Shown here: positions 12,983 to 25,024 of the stretch, piece after piece
Numbering within the stretch: the stretch's first letter is position 1
How the letters are laid out: each line of letters begins with the position of its first letter
Assembly (NCBI GenBank): GCA_914767715.1
Contig: OU612072.1
Location: 24,674,001 to 24,738,000, forward strand
DNA length: 64,000 nt
Origin: Membranipora membranacea
Lineage: Eukaryota > Bryozoa > Gymnolaemata > Cheilostomatida > Membraniporidae
Direction of reading: 5' to 3'
The notes under the pieces: model-generated
Database searches by the model: none
What the model was told of the DNA's origin: nothing
The model's input: only the letters and a program-made list of their open reading frames with translations
Made by a program: the position numbers and the translations under genes

Positions 12983-13305
12983 TTTTGAGTGAGAGAACTT
13001 TAAAATTTTTCTAGGGTTGATTTTTGATGTCAAAGCTTATTAGTTATATGACAGTAGTTGAAATGTAGACAGTTCTCTTATTAATGAGGAACAAAACATG
13101 AAAGTTGGTCTTATAGCTGTCTTAAAGGAGTCTGAAAAGAATCTTCTTACTGCACAGTACTCCTTTAAGGTCTCGCCATCGGTCCCATGCAGCTCCAGCC
13201 ATTTTAACCATCTCAGCACCACATCATCCTTTTTTATCAATCAATTTTCGAAGGAACTCGAAATGTGATACAGCAGGCAGTTATTTGTAATCATCATTAT
13301 TGTAA

Positions 13306-13455
13306 TTCCTATGTCTCATATAAAATATTAGCTCCCTGTGAGGATGCGTATTCTATCGAGGTATTTTACAACAAATTTTTGTCAATTTGTTGTAAAATAC
13401 CTCGATAGAATACGCATCCTCACAGGGAGCTAATATTTTATATGAGGCATAGGGA
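13306..13455. repeat. Near-perfect 72-bp inverted repeat with a 6-base loop
   Basis: The left arm (13306-13377) and right arm (13384-13455) are reverse complements over 72 positions, with only two differences seen, both of the G-U type if transcribed. The loop is TTTGTC. The right arm contains the last part of an intron and the first 30 bases of a coding exon (starting at 13426), so the left arm is an inverted copy of an exon boundary. I see no target-site duplication. This looks like a template-switch or fold-back duplication rather than a classical transposon. Confidence 0.9.
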
Positions 13456-13728
13456 CGTCATTGTGAACCTCAAAACAGAGTTTCAATCGTTTCTAAGCGA
13501 GTATAGGCTAAGGTAAGTGACTCATGCAGCAAAGCTATATATTCATGTGAACAAATCACACTTTCCAGAGATGGAAACATGAATGAAGTTATTTGAATGC
13601 GCAGAATTTGACTTGGTATCTAAAGATAATAACAATATGACACTCTATAGAAGTATCTCTTTATCAAAACTTGATGTCTCTGTTACAGAAGGAGACCGAC
13701 ACATCCACCGAAAAAATCAAAAACTTAA
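13426..13728 (+). CDS. Last two exons of an unidentified gene
   Basis: Exon 13426-13512 follows TCCTCACAG, reads in phase RHRDVIVNLKTEFQSFLSEY and ends at a consensus donor (AAG|GTAAGTG). The terminal exon 13689-13728 follows a strong acceptor (TGTCTCTGTTACAG). The phases join exactly, giving a basic tail containing RRRPTHPPKKSKT and then TAA. Both splice sites and the matching phases make this a good model. The family is not recognised, and upstream exons were not found before the inverted repeat at 13306, which may have disrupted the locus. Confidence 0.5.
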
Positions 13729-16074
13729 AAAGAATCACCAGATGTAAAGGCTGTCTAAACTTAACATCAGATCAGACAAAATATGGAAGCTTGTTGCCTA
13801 ACAATTATAGAATTGTCTTCCACACGTGTTTGTTAATCTTGGTACCATGATGTCCTCTGCTGGTCTACTTTTTAAGAGACAGTGGATTATCTGGCATGAT
13901 CTGCTTTGTTCCAATGTTATTTATTCAAATGATTCATGTTTTTTGAGAGATTAAGCATAATGTGGCCCTGCCCTAAGAGCAATTTGGCCACCAGTGATGA
14001 AATTGGTAGAAGTTTTTAATGAAATGCAGACTTTTTCACTGATTCCTCATCTTGGAGCTCTCCAAATGTGTTCAATGTGAAGTGGTGTTGCTTTTAAGTC
14101 ATTTTTTGGTCAATAAAAGCTAAAACTTTGGAAGATACAACCTTCAAATAGCCTTATTTCCACCTAAAATTTATGATAGAGGTTTACTGTTGCACATTAA
14201 AATTTATAATAAATGAGACTGAGGCTATTTTGAGCATCCCCTTCTGCTCATTTTCATGGTCTTGCCGAGGGTTTTTTGTGAGTGAATTAAATTTAGAGCT
14301 CAACACTAAGTTGTTAGTATAGCATGAAAATACCATGTTAGCAGTCATCTAACCGGGGTGATCACATTTTTTTCCCATTTACTTGGGGCAATCGGAAATT
14401 CAATCGACATTGCAATTGATGATAACAGTGATATATATATTACAGTGCAAATGAATTCCCGCTTAAACGGTCAAATAGTTTCTTGTATTGGTAAAATCAG
14501 CGAAAATAAAATATATAGTCACACACCTAGCAAAAGGCCAGTGGTTGTTTCCGTGAAGAATCTTGCAATGTATCTGCTCGGTGCTTTTTCTGACTGCTTA
14601 CAGTATGCACAAAGATGATAAATTTGTGGTAGGATCTTGACATGGAATATCATAAGTTTCCATGCAAAAATTTTGCGCTCCGAATTAATCACTATCAATT
14701 TGAATGGAATGAATTCGTTTCTATCATGATGAAACTTCTAATTCAATTTGTCGCGGTCAGGAATTGGACCTCGGCCTCCTAAGACACAGCCTTTCACGCT
14801 ACCTTAGTGAATATGACACAGCAACCTCAATTTATTGTAGCATCTATCTTGCCAGGTCATCCGCACAAAAAATCACTAGATACAATGTCAGTTATAGTGT
14901 AATATTGTCTAGCACTGTACTGTACTATAACAAGACAAAAGTGAATGAAAACTATTTAGCTGGCTGAGATTGTTTTTCTTATTCCATGTTTTTCACTGTT
15001 AACTTAACATGCCATACTGTTTGTTAAACTATTAATTACTGAGGCTTTGCTAGGAGAGACTGGCTGGAGTGAAGTAGATTGATTTAGATTCAGCATTGGG
15101 ATCTATACAACGATAACTAGATATTGACTTGTCAATTTCTATGTTGTGTTAATATTATCTATAGGCTACAGATTCAAACGGGACAACTCTTATTCTAATC
15201 TGAACTACTGTAATTTCTTTTTAGTTGTCCTCTCTTGTCAAATGGATTAACCTAGGCTGTCATCCCCCACACAAGCAACCCACACACCCACCCATTCCCC
15301 ACACCCCAGGCCAGTGTTGATATATTGTTAAAAAGTGAACAAAGCTATATTTATTCTTAATTCTTAAAGATTACATTAGCATAAACAAAGTGTACATGAT
15401 TCTGATCACTCCAGCTGTCAGACATGTAACCCATACATGGTAATCACTAATAGTACTGAGTAGTTTTTTTGCCAGATTAATGCTTAAAGTTTGAGCTCAG
15501 TACCCACTCAGTCTTTATTTCTTATGGTTGTTTTTTTAGGTTATAAAAAAAATTATAGTATGTGGAACTGAACAAACTCCTAGCAGTCAGCAAGATTCAT
15601 GTGACGCACTATGGCAAGCTGCTTGATTTTTGTGGAGGTAGTATTTCACATAAGATCAATATTTGATCTTCACAATTGTTTACTAGTAATATCAATTTAA
15701 CAAGTTTGGTCCCTTTGTGGTGGTGTTGGAAGGATTTCAAAAAGCTGTCTACAAATAACGTCTGTACCTATAAATAACTCAGTATTAAGCCATTAGCTTC
15801 ATAATTGTTCAGGGGCTTATGTTTTCAACAGGTTTAACTATATAGTGTGGTTCAGGCTGATTCAACTTTGCTAAGATTTCAAACTCTGAAGCATTTTGTC
15901 TCTGTCTGAGACTTCCTAAGTATAGTACACTAGTGTTGTAACTATCTCACATGGGTGTCCAAATGTCAATAATATCTGTACTGGTTGGGCATAAATGGAT
16001 AGAAGATTATTTTTCTCGACAGTCAGAAGAATGATTGACTGACGGAAATCGCATGTGTGGCATTGGCGGAAGGA
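13729..16074. other. Intergenic, nothing firm
   Basis: Several isolated short open frames (14358-14618, 14764-14967) lack splice context or recognisable motifs. A C-rich patch lies at 15263-15312. Confidence 0.35.
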
Positions 16075-16300
16075 TCACTTCTTTTGATGAATGGGCAGAA
16101 AAATATTAGAAATTTTATTCTGCCTGCCCGGGGACAAACGCACCACTGCTATATTGATCAAATGACTATGCCTTGTGACTATTGATATATAGACCCAATT
16201 ATCATCTATCTTCAATCTAAATGCCTGCCCCCTCCCGTTGCCATGACTGATAATCGCAATAAAGATGAAAGCATCTAATGCCTCTTCTTGCACCGTCATA
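16075..16300 (-). CDS. Caspase-like p20 exon (partial or relic)
   Basis: After an acceptor (CCACAG, exon starting at 16300) the minus strand reads TVQEEALDAFIFIAIISHGN and continues GRGQAF, then KIDDNWVYISIV. In the caspase p20 subunit the strand carrying the catalytic His has the form D-x-F-hydrophobic(5-6)-SHG-x-x-G, followed by a D-G/D-D turn and a helix. The match includes the His-Gly pair. The partner block with the catalytic Cys (QACxG) was not found in the roughly 600 bases downstream on this strand, and no clear donor ends the exon. It could be one exon of a caspase, an NLR-type protein or a relic. Confidence 0.42.
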
Positions 16301-17089
16301 CTGTGGCCTTATGAGCTGACAGTGAATGTCTAAGTGTGCATAATATTCAGGTGAGAAAAGATTTTGCCAGATCTAGACAGTTAAGATGATATCCTGGTGT
16401 CAGAATATTGTTGAAATGGAGACATTTTATACATTGACATGGCTTTGCAAACAGATTGTATTATTTTCATATTTTTTGAAACCATCCTTCTGTTTAAATT
16501 CCAATTCAAACCATTTCATATTGGGAAATCTCCATTCACTTGTATAAAAATATATGCAATGCCACAAATAGAAGGTAGCACTCAGATTTGTTGCATAGTG
16601 AGGAATGCGCTGAGTTAGGAAGGGCGCTATCAACCCTGCAGTTTCCAGCCTAGAGTACTTACATATTTATGCATACAAGACTCAGATTTCTGATTATCAG
16701 AAATATCTCTGCTCTTCAATATAAATTTACTAGATTGATACTTTATTGGACAAATGAGGCCATATGGATAAGAAAAGATAATAATAAATATAATTTAATA
16801 AATCTACGGTCCAGGCTATGCTTGAAATAATTAAAGTTTAACTTATCCCATTATATTTCTTTGTATCGATGTAAATACCAAACTAGAATTAATAATTTTG
16901 TGATGTGTTACAAAGCCTGATGGGAATCAAAAACTAATAATTGGTCAGTTCTACATCATCAGCTTGATCAGTGTGAAGTGAAATTACTGCATCAAATTAT
17001 CTCAATTTTTTTAGCATTCCTCATTTTTTTAAATTGACTGCCGAATTTTATATCTTTCATCTTCTTTCAGTTTCGGGTTTAGGTAGCGC
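16301..17089. other. Intergenic
   Basis: AT-rich, no supported feature. The 5' untranslated part of the LINE at 17.1 kb begins somewhere after about 17070. Confidence 0.35.
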
Positions 17090-20000
17090 CAGAGTAGGCT
17101 GCACCTAAACTTGCTCTCTAGTTTTTCAGCAATTACTCTGTCAGAACATGGACTATAACATCAGAAACATACTGACGGATAGATCTTGACGCTGCCGTTC
17201 GACTGATCTAAGCTGGATAAACGTATCACTTACTGCCGGACGGATATTCTCAACTTAAAAAACTATAACAGGTGTGGATTTAAAATCATCAACAATGAAA
17301 TCTTCAACCCAATCAGTAAACACTCATTAAACAAAGGACTACCAGATCAAAGGAGACAATTAAGTAAACATGGATATACCGAAAATGGATTATTCTATAG
17401 AAAAACTAAACGAGGTTGCAGAGCTAGCAAACGAAAACTCAGACCGTCCATTCATAGATTGGCACCGAGTCAGAATGCCGTCAAGTCAGTTCCACTTAGA
17501 TCCAATGCAATTGCACTCCCCTCCGTTTTGTACACAAACTGCAGATCATTAAACCAATGGAAACTTGGTGAGCTTACAGGCTATGTGCACATTTACAAGC
17601 CGGATATAATATGCTTAACCGAAACATGGCTTGATGAGATCAAAGAATAATCAATAAACATCGATGGCTATAAAAACCATTTCTGCAACCGTAAAAAGCG
17701 AATCGGGGGAGGGGTTGCCATTCTCACCTCACAGAAACTCACAACTAGTACCATATCATCTCATACCACAAGAACATTCTCAGCCATATGGGTACTTGTT
17801 AGTATCGGTAGCTACAAACCCCTGATAGTATGTTGCCTCTACCACCCGCCCAATGCTGATAAGGACACTACTCAAGTCTATATATCCTCAACCATACTTA
17901 AACTGTCGAAACGCTTTTCCAAGGCGCAGTTCCTATTATGCGGGGATTTTAACAGACTACCTATAGACGATATCACTGCTCAGTTTGGCCTCTCCAACCT
18001 GGTTAACTTCAATACTAGGGAGGAAGCTATGCTGGATTTGATATTAACTGTCATACCGCAATACAGCACAAGTGAGAAACTAGCCCCCATAGCAAACAAT
18101 GACCACTGCTGTATCTACCTAAAAGGAGAGGGCATAGAATCAACTAAATATATTAGAACAAAACGCCGACTAGTGACACCACAACGAAAACTCGATGTAC
18201 TCGCCGACCTAGCAAGGGAATCTTGGGATACAGTTTTACAGGCTAATGATGTCCACAGCAAGGTTAGCACCATGCACAGCATCATTAATAAAACACTTGA
18301 CAAGCACTGCCCAATGAAGACTACTAAGGTAAGAGCCGATAAACCACCATGGATGTCTGACACTATTATTAAGACAATCTCTGCGAGAAATGAGGCGTAC
18401 AAAGACAAATGCACATCATACAAAGTGCTACGGGCTCTGGTACAGAGACTAGTACGCACTAGCAAAAGAAAATATGTGAACAAGACTCTTAATAAAAATC
18501 GTAACTCTAAAGAATGGTGGGACACCGTTAAAAAACTCACCAATAAAGCACAACAGTTACACAAATCTGATCATATCATCATCGAGGACAAGAAACTACC
18601 TAACGCTGAATTCTGCCATAAACTGAATAATTACTACATAGAAGTCGGGGGAATACGAGCTACCCCGCAACCTGCCCAACAAACGACAAACAGAGCAAAA
18701 CTACAACACCTTAGTATAGGTGAAGTTAAAATGCTGATGAGAACGCTGAACACCTCAAAGGCTACATCAACCGAAGACTTCCCAACATGGGTGTCCAAGG
18801 AAGCCATTGAGGATGTATCAATTCCTCTAAATGATATTATCAACCACTCACTCGACACTGGCACATTCCCTGATATGTGGAAACGCGCGCAAGTAGTTCC
18901 AGTACCGAAGACCAAAACTCCCACCATCTACAAAGACTTCCGACCCATCAGCCTATTATTTCATCTCGGCAAACTCCTAGAGCAGGTGATCCTAAGTAAG
19001 ATGACGACACATCTCGCTGATATAATAGATGTGAATCAATATGCCTACCAACAGAAACTGGGTACCACTGACGCACTACTGCAGCTACTCGATGACTGGA
19101 CATCAGCTCTTGATCAGAACTCAAACATTAAATTTGTCCAGAACGCAGTTTTAGATTTTTCAAAGGCGTTCGACAGAATGCAACACCCGATCTTATTGTC
19201 TAAAATGAACTCGCTAGGATTTAAATCCAATTTTATCAACTTGGTAGGAAGTTTTCTAAATTTAAGACAGCAGTGTGTCAAGTTTTCTGGACAATTTTCC
19301 ACATACAAGCCCATTGATGTTGGTGCACCACAAGGCACTAAGCTTGGGCCTATTCTCTGGCTGATATACGTTAAGAACTTGAAAGCTGAAGGTTTTAATT
19401 GTGTGAAGTACGCAGATGACACCACATTTTATAAGCCTATTGTAAACCTCACCGATGACAATGTCTCTGATGCTATATCAAATGCTAATAGTTGGTCTTT
19501 AGAAAACAGTATGCTTCTCAACTCAAGTAAGACTGTTGTATTGAATATTGCTTTTTCTGACCGACCTGGTATGAACCTCGATGTAAACCCCAGTGATGAT
19601 ACTTTTATCTCCCTATCTAAATCTGCTAAACTATTAGGAATCACTGTAGACTCTCAACTGATTTTTAGTGACCACATAGACTCTGTCGTGAGCAAATGCA
19701 ATAGCAGACTGTATCTGATGAAGCAGCTTAAGACCATGGGTATGAACACTGCAGGACTGATAACATTCTATGCTGCCAATGTCAAACCCGTTCTTTCCTA
19801 CGCCTGCCCAGTATGGTTTCATTTTATCTCCGAAGCCGATAAAGAGAAACTAGAGAAAGTGCAGAGATACGCTACACGCATGATGATGCCACACAGAGAG
19901 CACTATGACGATAGACTGACCAAGCTAGCCTTACCCTATATATCCGACTTCTTAATGTCTCTATGCAGCGAACACTTTTTAAAAATTTCAACCGATAATA

Positions 20001-20250
20001 CCCATCCGCTGAACAATAGAATCGGACCTAACACTCAAAGAAAATCCGCCCGTAAAGCAGTAATCGACAAATACCGACCCAGCAAATGCCGCACTGTAAA
20101 ACGGCAGAACAGCTTTTTTGAATTCTATATGAGATTTTTCAACTAGTGCAATATTTTTCCATCAATTTTTATGTAAACATTTCAATTTTGTCAACCTTTT
20201 TAGGAGTGATACCGGAAATGTCTAAATAAACAAACATCAAACATCATGAG
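17090..20250 (+). mobile_element. Nearly full-length CR1-like non-LTR retrotransposon
   Basis: The element carries a 5' leader, an endonuclease-reverse transcriptase ORF2 and a short 3' tail in which AACATCA is repeated, as in CR1-type elements that end in short tandem repeats instead of poly(A). The left end is approximate. No target-site duplication could be defined. It is inserted in intergenic DNA between the caspase-like exon and gene A and is the best preserved retroelement in the window. Confidence 0.8.
17207..20146 (+). CDS. LINE ORF2: APE-type endonuclease and reverse transcriptase, one internal stop
   Basis: One frame stays open from 17207 to TAG at 20144-20146 except for a TAA at 17648-17650. 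Endonuclease blocks appear in order: TNCRSL, CLTETWLDE, GGGVAIL, CGDFNR, LDLILT and NNDHCC. The RT follows: NAVLDFSKAFDRM, then GAPQGTKLGPILWLIY, then the catalytic YADD at 19409-19420, then AKLLGITVD. The C-terminal thumb and tail end in FFEFYMRFFN. The stop falls in the endonuclease just after the ETWLDE block, so this copy cannot make the complete protein, though the 705-residue part from 18029 is intact. No ORF1 is visible upstream. Confidence 0.85.
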
Positions 20251-20426
20251 GCCCTTCGTAAACAATGTAGAAATAAATTTTGACAATTGATATTTCTGTT
20301 TATTTGACGCGTCATTATGAAAAGAAATTATTCACAATAGCTAACTGAATATAAATGAACTAATACTACATAAATTATCTATCATGGTAAGATATGTCAT
20401 TGATAAGAATGTTGTCCGATAACGAC

Positions 20427-21029
20427 TCAATTCAGTGATCTGTAGCATCGCAGCTGACTACAACAAATCTTGTGCTGGGGCTCACAATTCACCAGGAAGC
20501 CTGTTGATCTATTGAACTTTACTGAACTAGTTTCTCGCTTCTTTCTCATAGGTGTACATTTGATATAATTTGGAAGTAAAGGCAAGTCTTGCTGACACAT
20601 GGAAGATCGCTTTTTCCTATTTGAACGCTCAAAACATACTGACACAGTATGTTTGACACAGTTTTCAAAGGCTCGCCCTCCACGATCAGCTGTTTCTACA
20701 TAATGACGCACCTGGCCAAATCTTTGCTCACAGAACCCCGTCAGAAATGTCGGATTGACACAATGGCAATCTTGTGCCTAGAAAAGATAACAATCTCTAT
20801 TTAGAAAAGCAAAAGAATTGTAAAACATTCTTCTTTGAGCCAAAGTAATCCGTAGATAAGCGAAAGTTTTAATTCCTATATCTAACACATCAATTCAAAG
20901 CACCAGTGTGGTTAAAGCTAAAGGACTTACTTGTCTAACTATCTCCCTTGTTGTACAGGTCCCTGAAGTTGTCTGTATGATGCAACACAATAAAGAGATG
21001 ATCAAAAGTGCAGCTCTCTTTCCAAGCAT
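20427..21029 (-). CDS. Secreted 12-cysteine proprotein, family member A
   Basis: Exon 1 (21029-20931) encodes MLGKRAALLIISLLCCIIQ, a signal peptide, then TCTTREIVRQ, and ends CAA|GTAAGT in phase 0. Exon 2 (20777-20427) follows a strong acceptor (TTATCTTTTCTAG) and completes a 149-residue protein ending at TGA. The mature region has 12 cysteines: CTT, CHCVNP, GFC, ENCVKHTVSVC, MC, LPLLPNYIKC, NC and ICCSQLRC. Two basic sites (NRKKRS and MRKKRE) fit furin-type processing. It is clearly paralogous to gene B, which has the same order of cysteines. The satellite array at 21052 begins about 23 bases upstream of the ATG, so the array occupies the promoter or 5' leader position. AATAAA on this strand at about 20296 could serve as the polyadenylation signal. 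The biological role is unknown. Confidence 0.72.
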
Positions 21030-21051
21030 ATTGAGTAGTTATGGAATCCGC

Positions 21052-21595
21052 GACAACTTGGCCCGAGCCAAACTTGGCCCGAGCCAAACTTGGCCCGAGC
21101 CAAACTTGGCCCGAGCCAAACTTGGCCCGAGCCAAACTTGGCCCGAGCCAAACTTGGCCCGAGCCAAACTTGGCCCGAGACAAACTTGGCCCGGGACAAA
21201 CTTGGCCCGAGACAAACTTGGCCCGAGCCAAACTTGGCCCGAGCCAAACTTGGCCCGAGCCAAACTTGGCCCCAATTAGTAAAACTTGGCCCCAAATACT
21301 AAAAATTAGCCCCAGATACTAAAACTTGGCCCCAGATACTAAAACTTGGCCCCATGCAATGAAACTTGGCCCCAAATACCAAAACTTGGCTCCAAATATA
21401 AAACTTGGCCCTATTAGTAAAACTTGGCCCAGATACTAAAACTTGGCCCCATGCAATGAAACTTGGCCCCAATTAGTAAAACTTGGCCCCAAAAACCAAA
21501 ACTTGGCTCCAAATATTAAACTTGGCCCTTATTAGTAAAACTTGGCCCAAATACTAAAACTTAGCTCCAAATATAAAACTTGGCCCCATGCATGC
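21052..21595. repeat. Satellite array 1: 16-bp units grading into 20-bp units
   Basis: About 13 copies of the 16-bp unit GGCCCGAGCCAAACTT lie at 21052-21275, some with GAGACA or GGGACA variants. They then change to about 20-bp units with a constant GGCCCC-type part (AAACTTGGCCCC) and a variable 7-8 base word. The orientation is opposite to arrays 2 and 3 at 38.5 and 41.8 kb. Because 16 is not a multiple of 3, the array is open in all six frames; those open frames are artefacts. Confidence 0.95.
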
Positions 21596-22073
21596 CTCAT
21601 ACAATATTAATCTCTTGCAAGTGAACTATATACTAGGCTGAGTAGGAGTTTCTTGTACAGATGTTTAGCCGCCCAGTTCCTATCATTTAAGACAGTTCTA
21701 CAGTATTACCTGGCGATGCAGCTAGTTGGTCATGTCATTGAAACTAAATTGTATAAATCTCGCTCAAATGAGCTTCCATGTGGCATATATTAAGTATTAC
21801 AGAAAACCACCTTAAATAAATAGTCGATATAATGAGCGAACATGCTAATTGTTACCGCATTTATGGTCTGCTTACTGTATGTTTATCTGTGTTATGCCTT
21901 AAGAAGGCAATTCTGAACTCAAACAACAGCCACAGTATTCTGGTTTGTGATAATTGCATCATAAAAGTTTCTTTTAAACCTGTGAGCATGCCATCCCTAA
22001 AGAGTTACATGTTGCTAATTTTTGCATTCTTAGTATTTAGCTGTCCATCGTGGCCGATGATGACGTCTTTCGT
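21596..22073. other. Intergenic
   Basis: No supported feature; the open frame at 21832-22083 has no motif or splice context. Confidence 0.35.
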
Positions 22074-24440
22074 CTACGAATAAATAGTCTCCAATCGTCT
22101 CTGCTTTGGGATAGGCTCTGCCAAGATCTGAGGGGGATCTCCCGATCTTTCAGGGTTTCTTTTGATGATGTCCTCGTATCTCAGCTTTGGGCATGCAATT
22201 CTATATGTACCATCAGTGAGTTGTGAGTGCAATATAAGCTTTGGTATTCGGGTGTTATCTAGACTGTGGAAATGACCGGTCCTGCTGAGGCATCTGCTGA
22301 TGAGAATATCGTACATGCCAGGTAAGGAAGTTGTTTTTAGGATCCTTTCATTTGATATAAACTGCCACCACTTTATGTTGAGTATCTGTCTCAGGTGTCT
22401 CATCATAAATGCATTAAGTTTATAAACAGTAACCTTGTACACAAACCAGGATTCGACACCATAGAGAAGAACTGATAGAACAATGGCTCTGTACACAGCA
22501 CTTTTAGTCTTGATGGTAGGATCCTTATTGTCCCATGTATGATCTCTGAGTCTCCCAAAGGCTTTTGAGGCATTGGACATGCGTATCTCCAGTTCAGTGT
22601 CGAGCTTGTTGTCGTTGGTGTCAGTTGTACCAAGATGCTTAAACCTGCTAACCATAGCAAGGTTTTCACCATCAATATGGATGTCATCTCCTGCGTCAGA
22701 TAAGCCCGGTGAAGGTTGGTACATCACCTCAGTCTTTTTTATGCTAATCTTTTACCCAAACTGTTTGGCTGACTGGGCAAAACCAGATATAGTTTCCTGT
22801 GCATCTGCATGGTCTTGAGCAACAACTGGAGTATCATCTGCAAATATAAGTTCACGTACCAAAGCCCTTTCACCTGCTGACTGATGTATTCACTCCTTTG
22901 TGTAGGGCCGACACAAGATTGGTGAAATTGGCAGGACAACCAAGTTTCTCTAGAATAGCCCACAAGGCATTTCTGTTCACAGTGTCAAAGCCAAAAGTCA
23001 AAACACCATTACATCCTCGGCTCAACATAATCTTCTTGAATTTGCTTCAGGAAGAATATCATATCTACAGTGTCTTCGCCTGCAAAAAATCCACATTGTG
23101 CCTCTGGGAGTAGGTCCTCTGCATAAAGGCTCAGTCTTTTGAGTAACACACAGGCTAATACTTAACAGGTGTTGATAAAAGTGAGATGCCTTGATATTTC
23201 CCACAGAGACGTCGATCACCTTTCATAAACAGGGTTATAAGCTGAGCATCCTTCCAATCTTGTGGAGGCTCTCCGCTCTTCCAAGAGTCAACAATGATCT
23301 CATGGTGTTGCAGGTGCTGCACTAGTAGAGCCACTCTGAATATGATATTTCAGGGTGTATTCTATCTGCACCGGGTGACTTTCCATTGCTGAGCATATAC
23401 ATAGCATTGTTCACTTTGTCCAAGTCAGGAGCATCATCAATCTCATTGCTTTCATTGAGAAGAGTGTTGAGATGTTCTGTCCAACAAGGGAGAAGGTCTT
23501 TTTCTCAGTTAGTAAAGTCTGATTGTCGGAGGAAAGTAGCTGATCAGATTGATCAACCCTCGGACCCCGTACTGCCCAAAGTCCTTGATGGAAACCTCTA
23601 GTGTCATTCATGTCTGCCAGCTCCTGTAGTTCAGCAGCTTTACTCTGCCACCATTCATTTTTCAATTCATGACATTTCTTTTGCAGACGACATGAGTAGT
23701 GACTAAACCTGTTTTTGATGGATCTGGTATTACGATTCAACATTTCATTCAGGGCATGGTTACAAGCAGCTATCGGTTCACACAGTTCTTTATCGCTCTC
23801 CTCAAACCAGTCTGCATATTATCTCTCCACATATTCCAAGATCTCTTTGTACACCTCATACACCGTTGACTTGAATGCGGACCATTATTTTCTTCCACTG
23901 AGCCTGCCAGAGCAGGGAGCTTTTCATTCATGTTAGTTTCTAATTCACTTCTGATGGTATCAGACCACATAGTGTTAACATTGAGCTTTCTAGGACGCTG
24001 ACTTGATTTACACATGAGCTTCCGCACTCTGAGCCTGGTGTAACACCTGTTGATGATGTGATCAGTGCTGCAGTTGGCACTAGCTCTAGTATCACTGATG
24101 TCACACAATTCACATTGGCGGTTGACAATGAAGTCAATTAGGTGCCAGTGTCAAGCCCTCGGATGCATCCATGTGTTTTTATTGCTAGCTTTGTGCTTAA
24201 AGCTCGTATTCGTTTTCACCAGCTGATGTTCAGTACAGATAGACAGTAAAAGCTCACCATTAGAATTAGATCGTCCAGTTCCAAATTTTCCAAACACATT
24301 ATTCCAGATCTCATTATCTTGGCCAACTCTAGCATTAAAGTCACCTAGGAACATAATTTTAGCTTCCTTAGGTACTGTCATCAAGGTGGAATCCAGCTGC
24401 CGATAAAACTGTGAGATGTTCTCAGGGCTATTCGTCCTTG
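22074..24440 (-). mobile_element. Decayed RTE/'craniofacial'-type LINE ORF2
   Basis: Reading from 24440 down: the C-terminal half of the APE endonuclease (FLGDFNARVGQD, then NTWMHPRA), a frame-shifted RT region (24.1-22.8 kb), and a long intact C-terminal frame at 22727-22074. That frame contains HIDGENLAMVSRFKHLGTTD, KAFGRLRDHTW, VLLYGVESW and HLRQILNIKWW. These blocks are characteristic of RTE-like ORF2 proteins often annotated as craniofacial development protein 2-like. The endonuclease N-terminus is missing here; a fragment that could supply it lies at 37.73-38.07 kb in the same orientation. Several frameshifts and stops make it inactive. Confidence 0.8.
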
Positions 24441-25024
24441 TACCGTAAGGTCGCGTATTGTAGCTGCATGGTTGATGTCCATGAGTGGTTAAAACTTAGT
24501 CAAGCACACCGCGGTTATAATAAGGGCATTGTTTCCAAATTCTATAGGCAGGCGGCTAATCAGTGAACATACATACTAACTCAGTTGTAACATGCTAGCA
24601 GCGACTATATATCTCTTATTTTTATTAACAATATCTGACCTCAGAAGAGACATATAAGGATGTGGAGCTCAATGTATTGACCTTCAAGGTCAAGCAGTTG
24701 TTGCCTCGTTACACCTCCATAAAATTATCATCCAATTCGAAACAATCTGACCAATAGTTAACCAATCAGCATTCTTCTTCCCCAACCAGTCAATGCAATG
24801 GTTATTATTATGGCAGACAGAAATGTATCATAATGTCTTGTTTTGAAGAAGTTAGTAGGACAGCTGACGGCTGTGGTCAGGTCTGTGCAGTGTGGTGGGA
24901 AGGCATTAGCATGTAACACATAGTGTGCACATTTCTTGATCATTATATTCTCAGGGCATATAAGGTAATTTTGTGAACCCGAGTTATCTCCACATCTCGA
25001 AAAGGCCAAAATTCATATAAATTA
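24441..25024. other. Intergenic
   Basis: No supported feature. The sequence next to the LINE breakpoint (GCGTATTGTAGCTGC at about 24453) resembles sequence on the other strand beside the 37.7-kb LINE fragment. Confidence 0.3.

Noticed and set aside
18115-19822. Minus-strand open frames inside the LINE
   Set aside because: They are shadows of the well-supported plus-strand ORF2.
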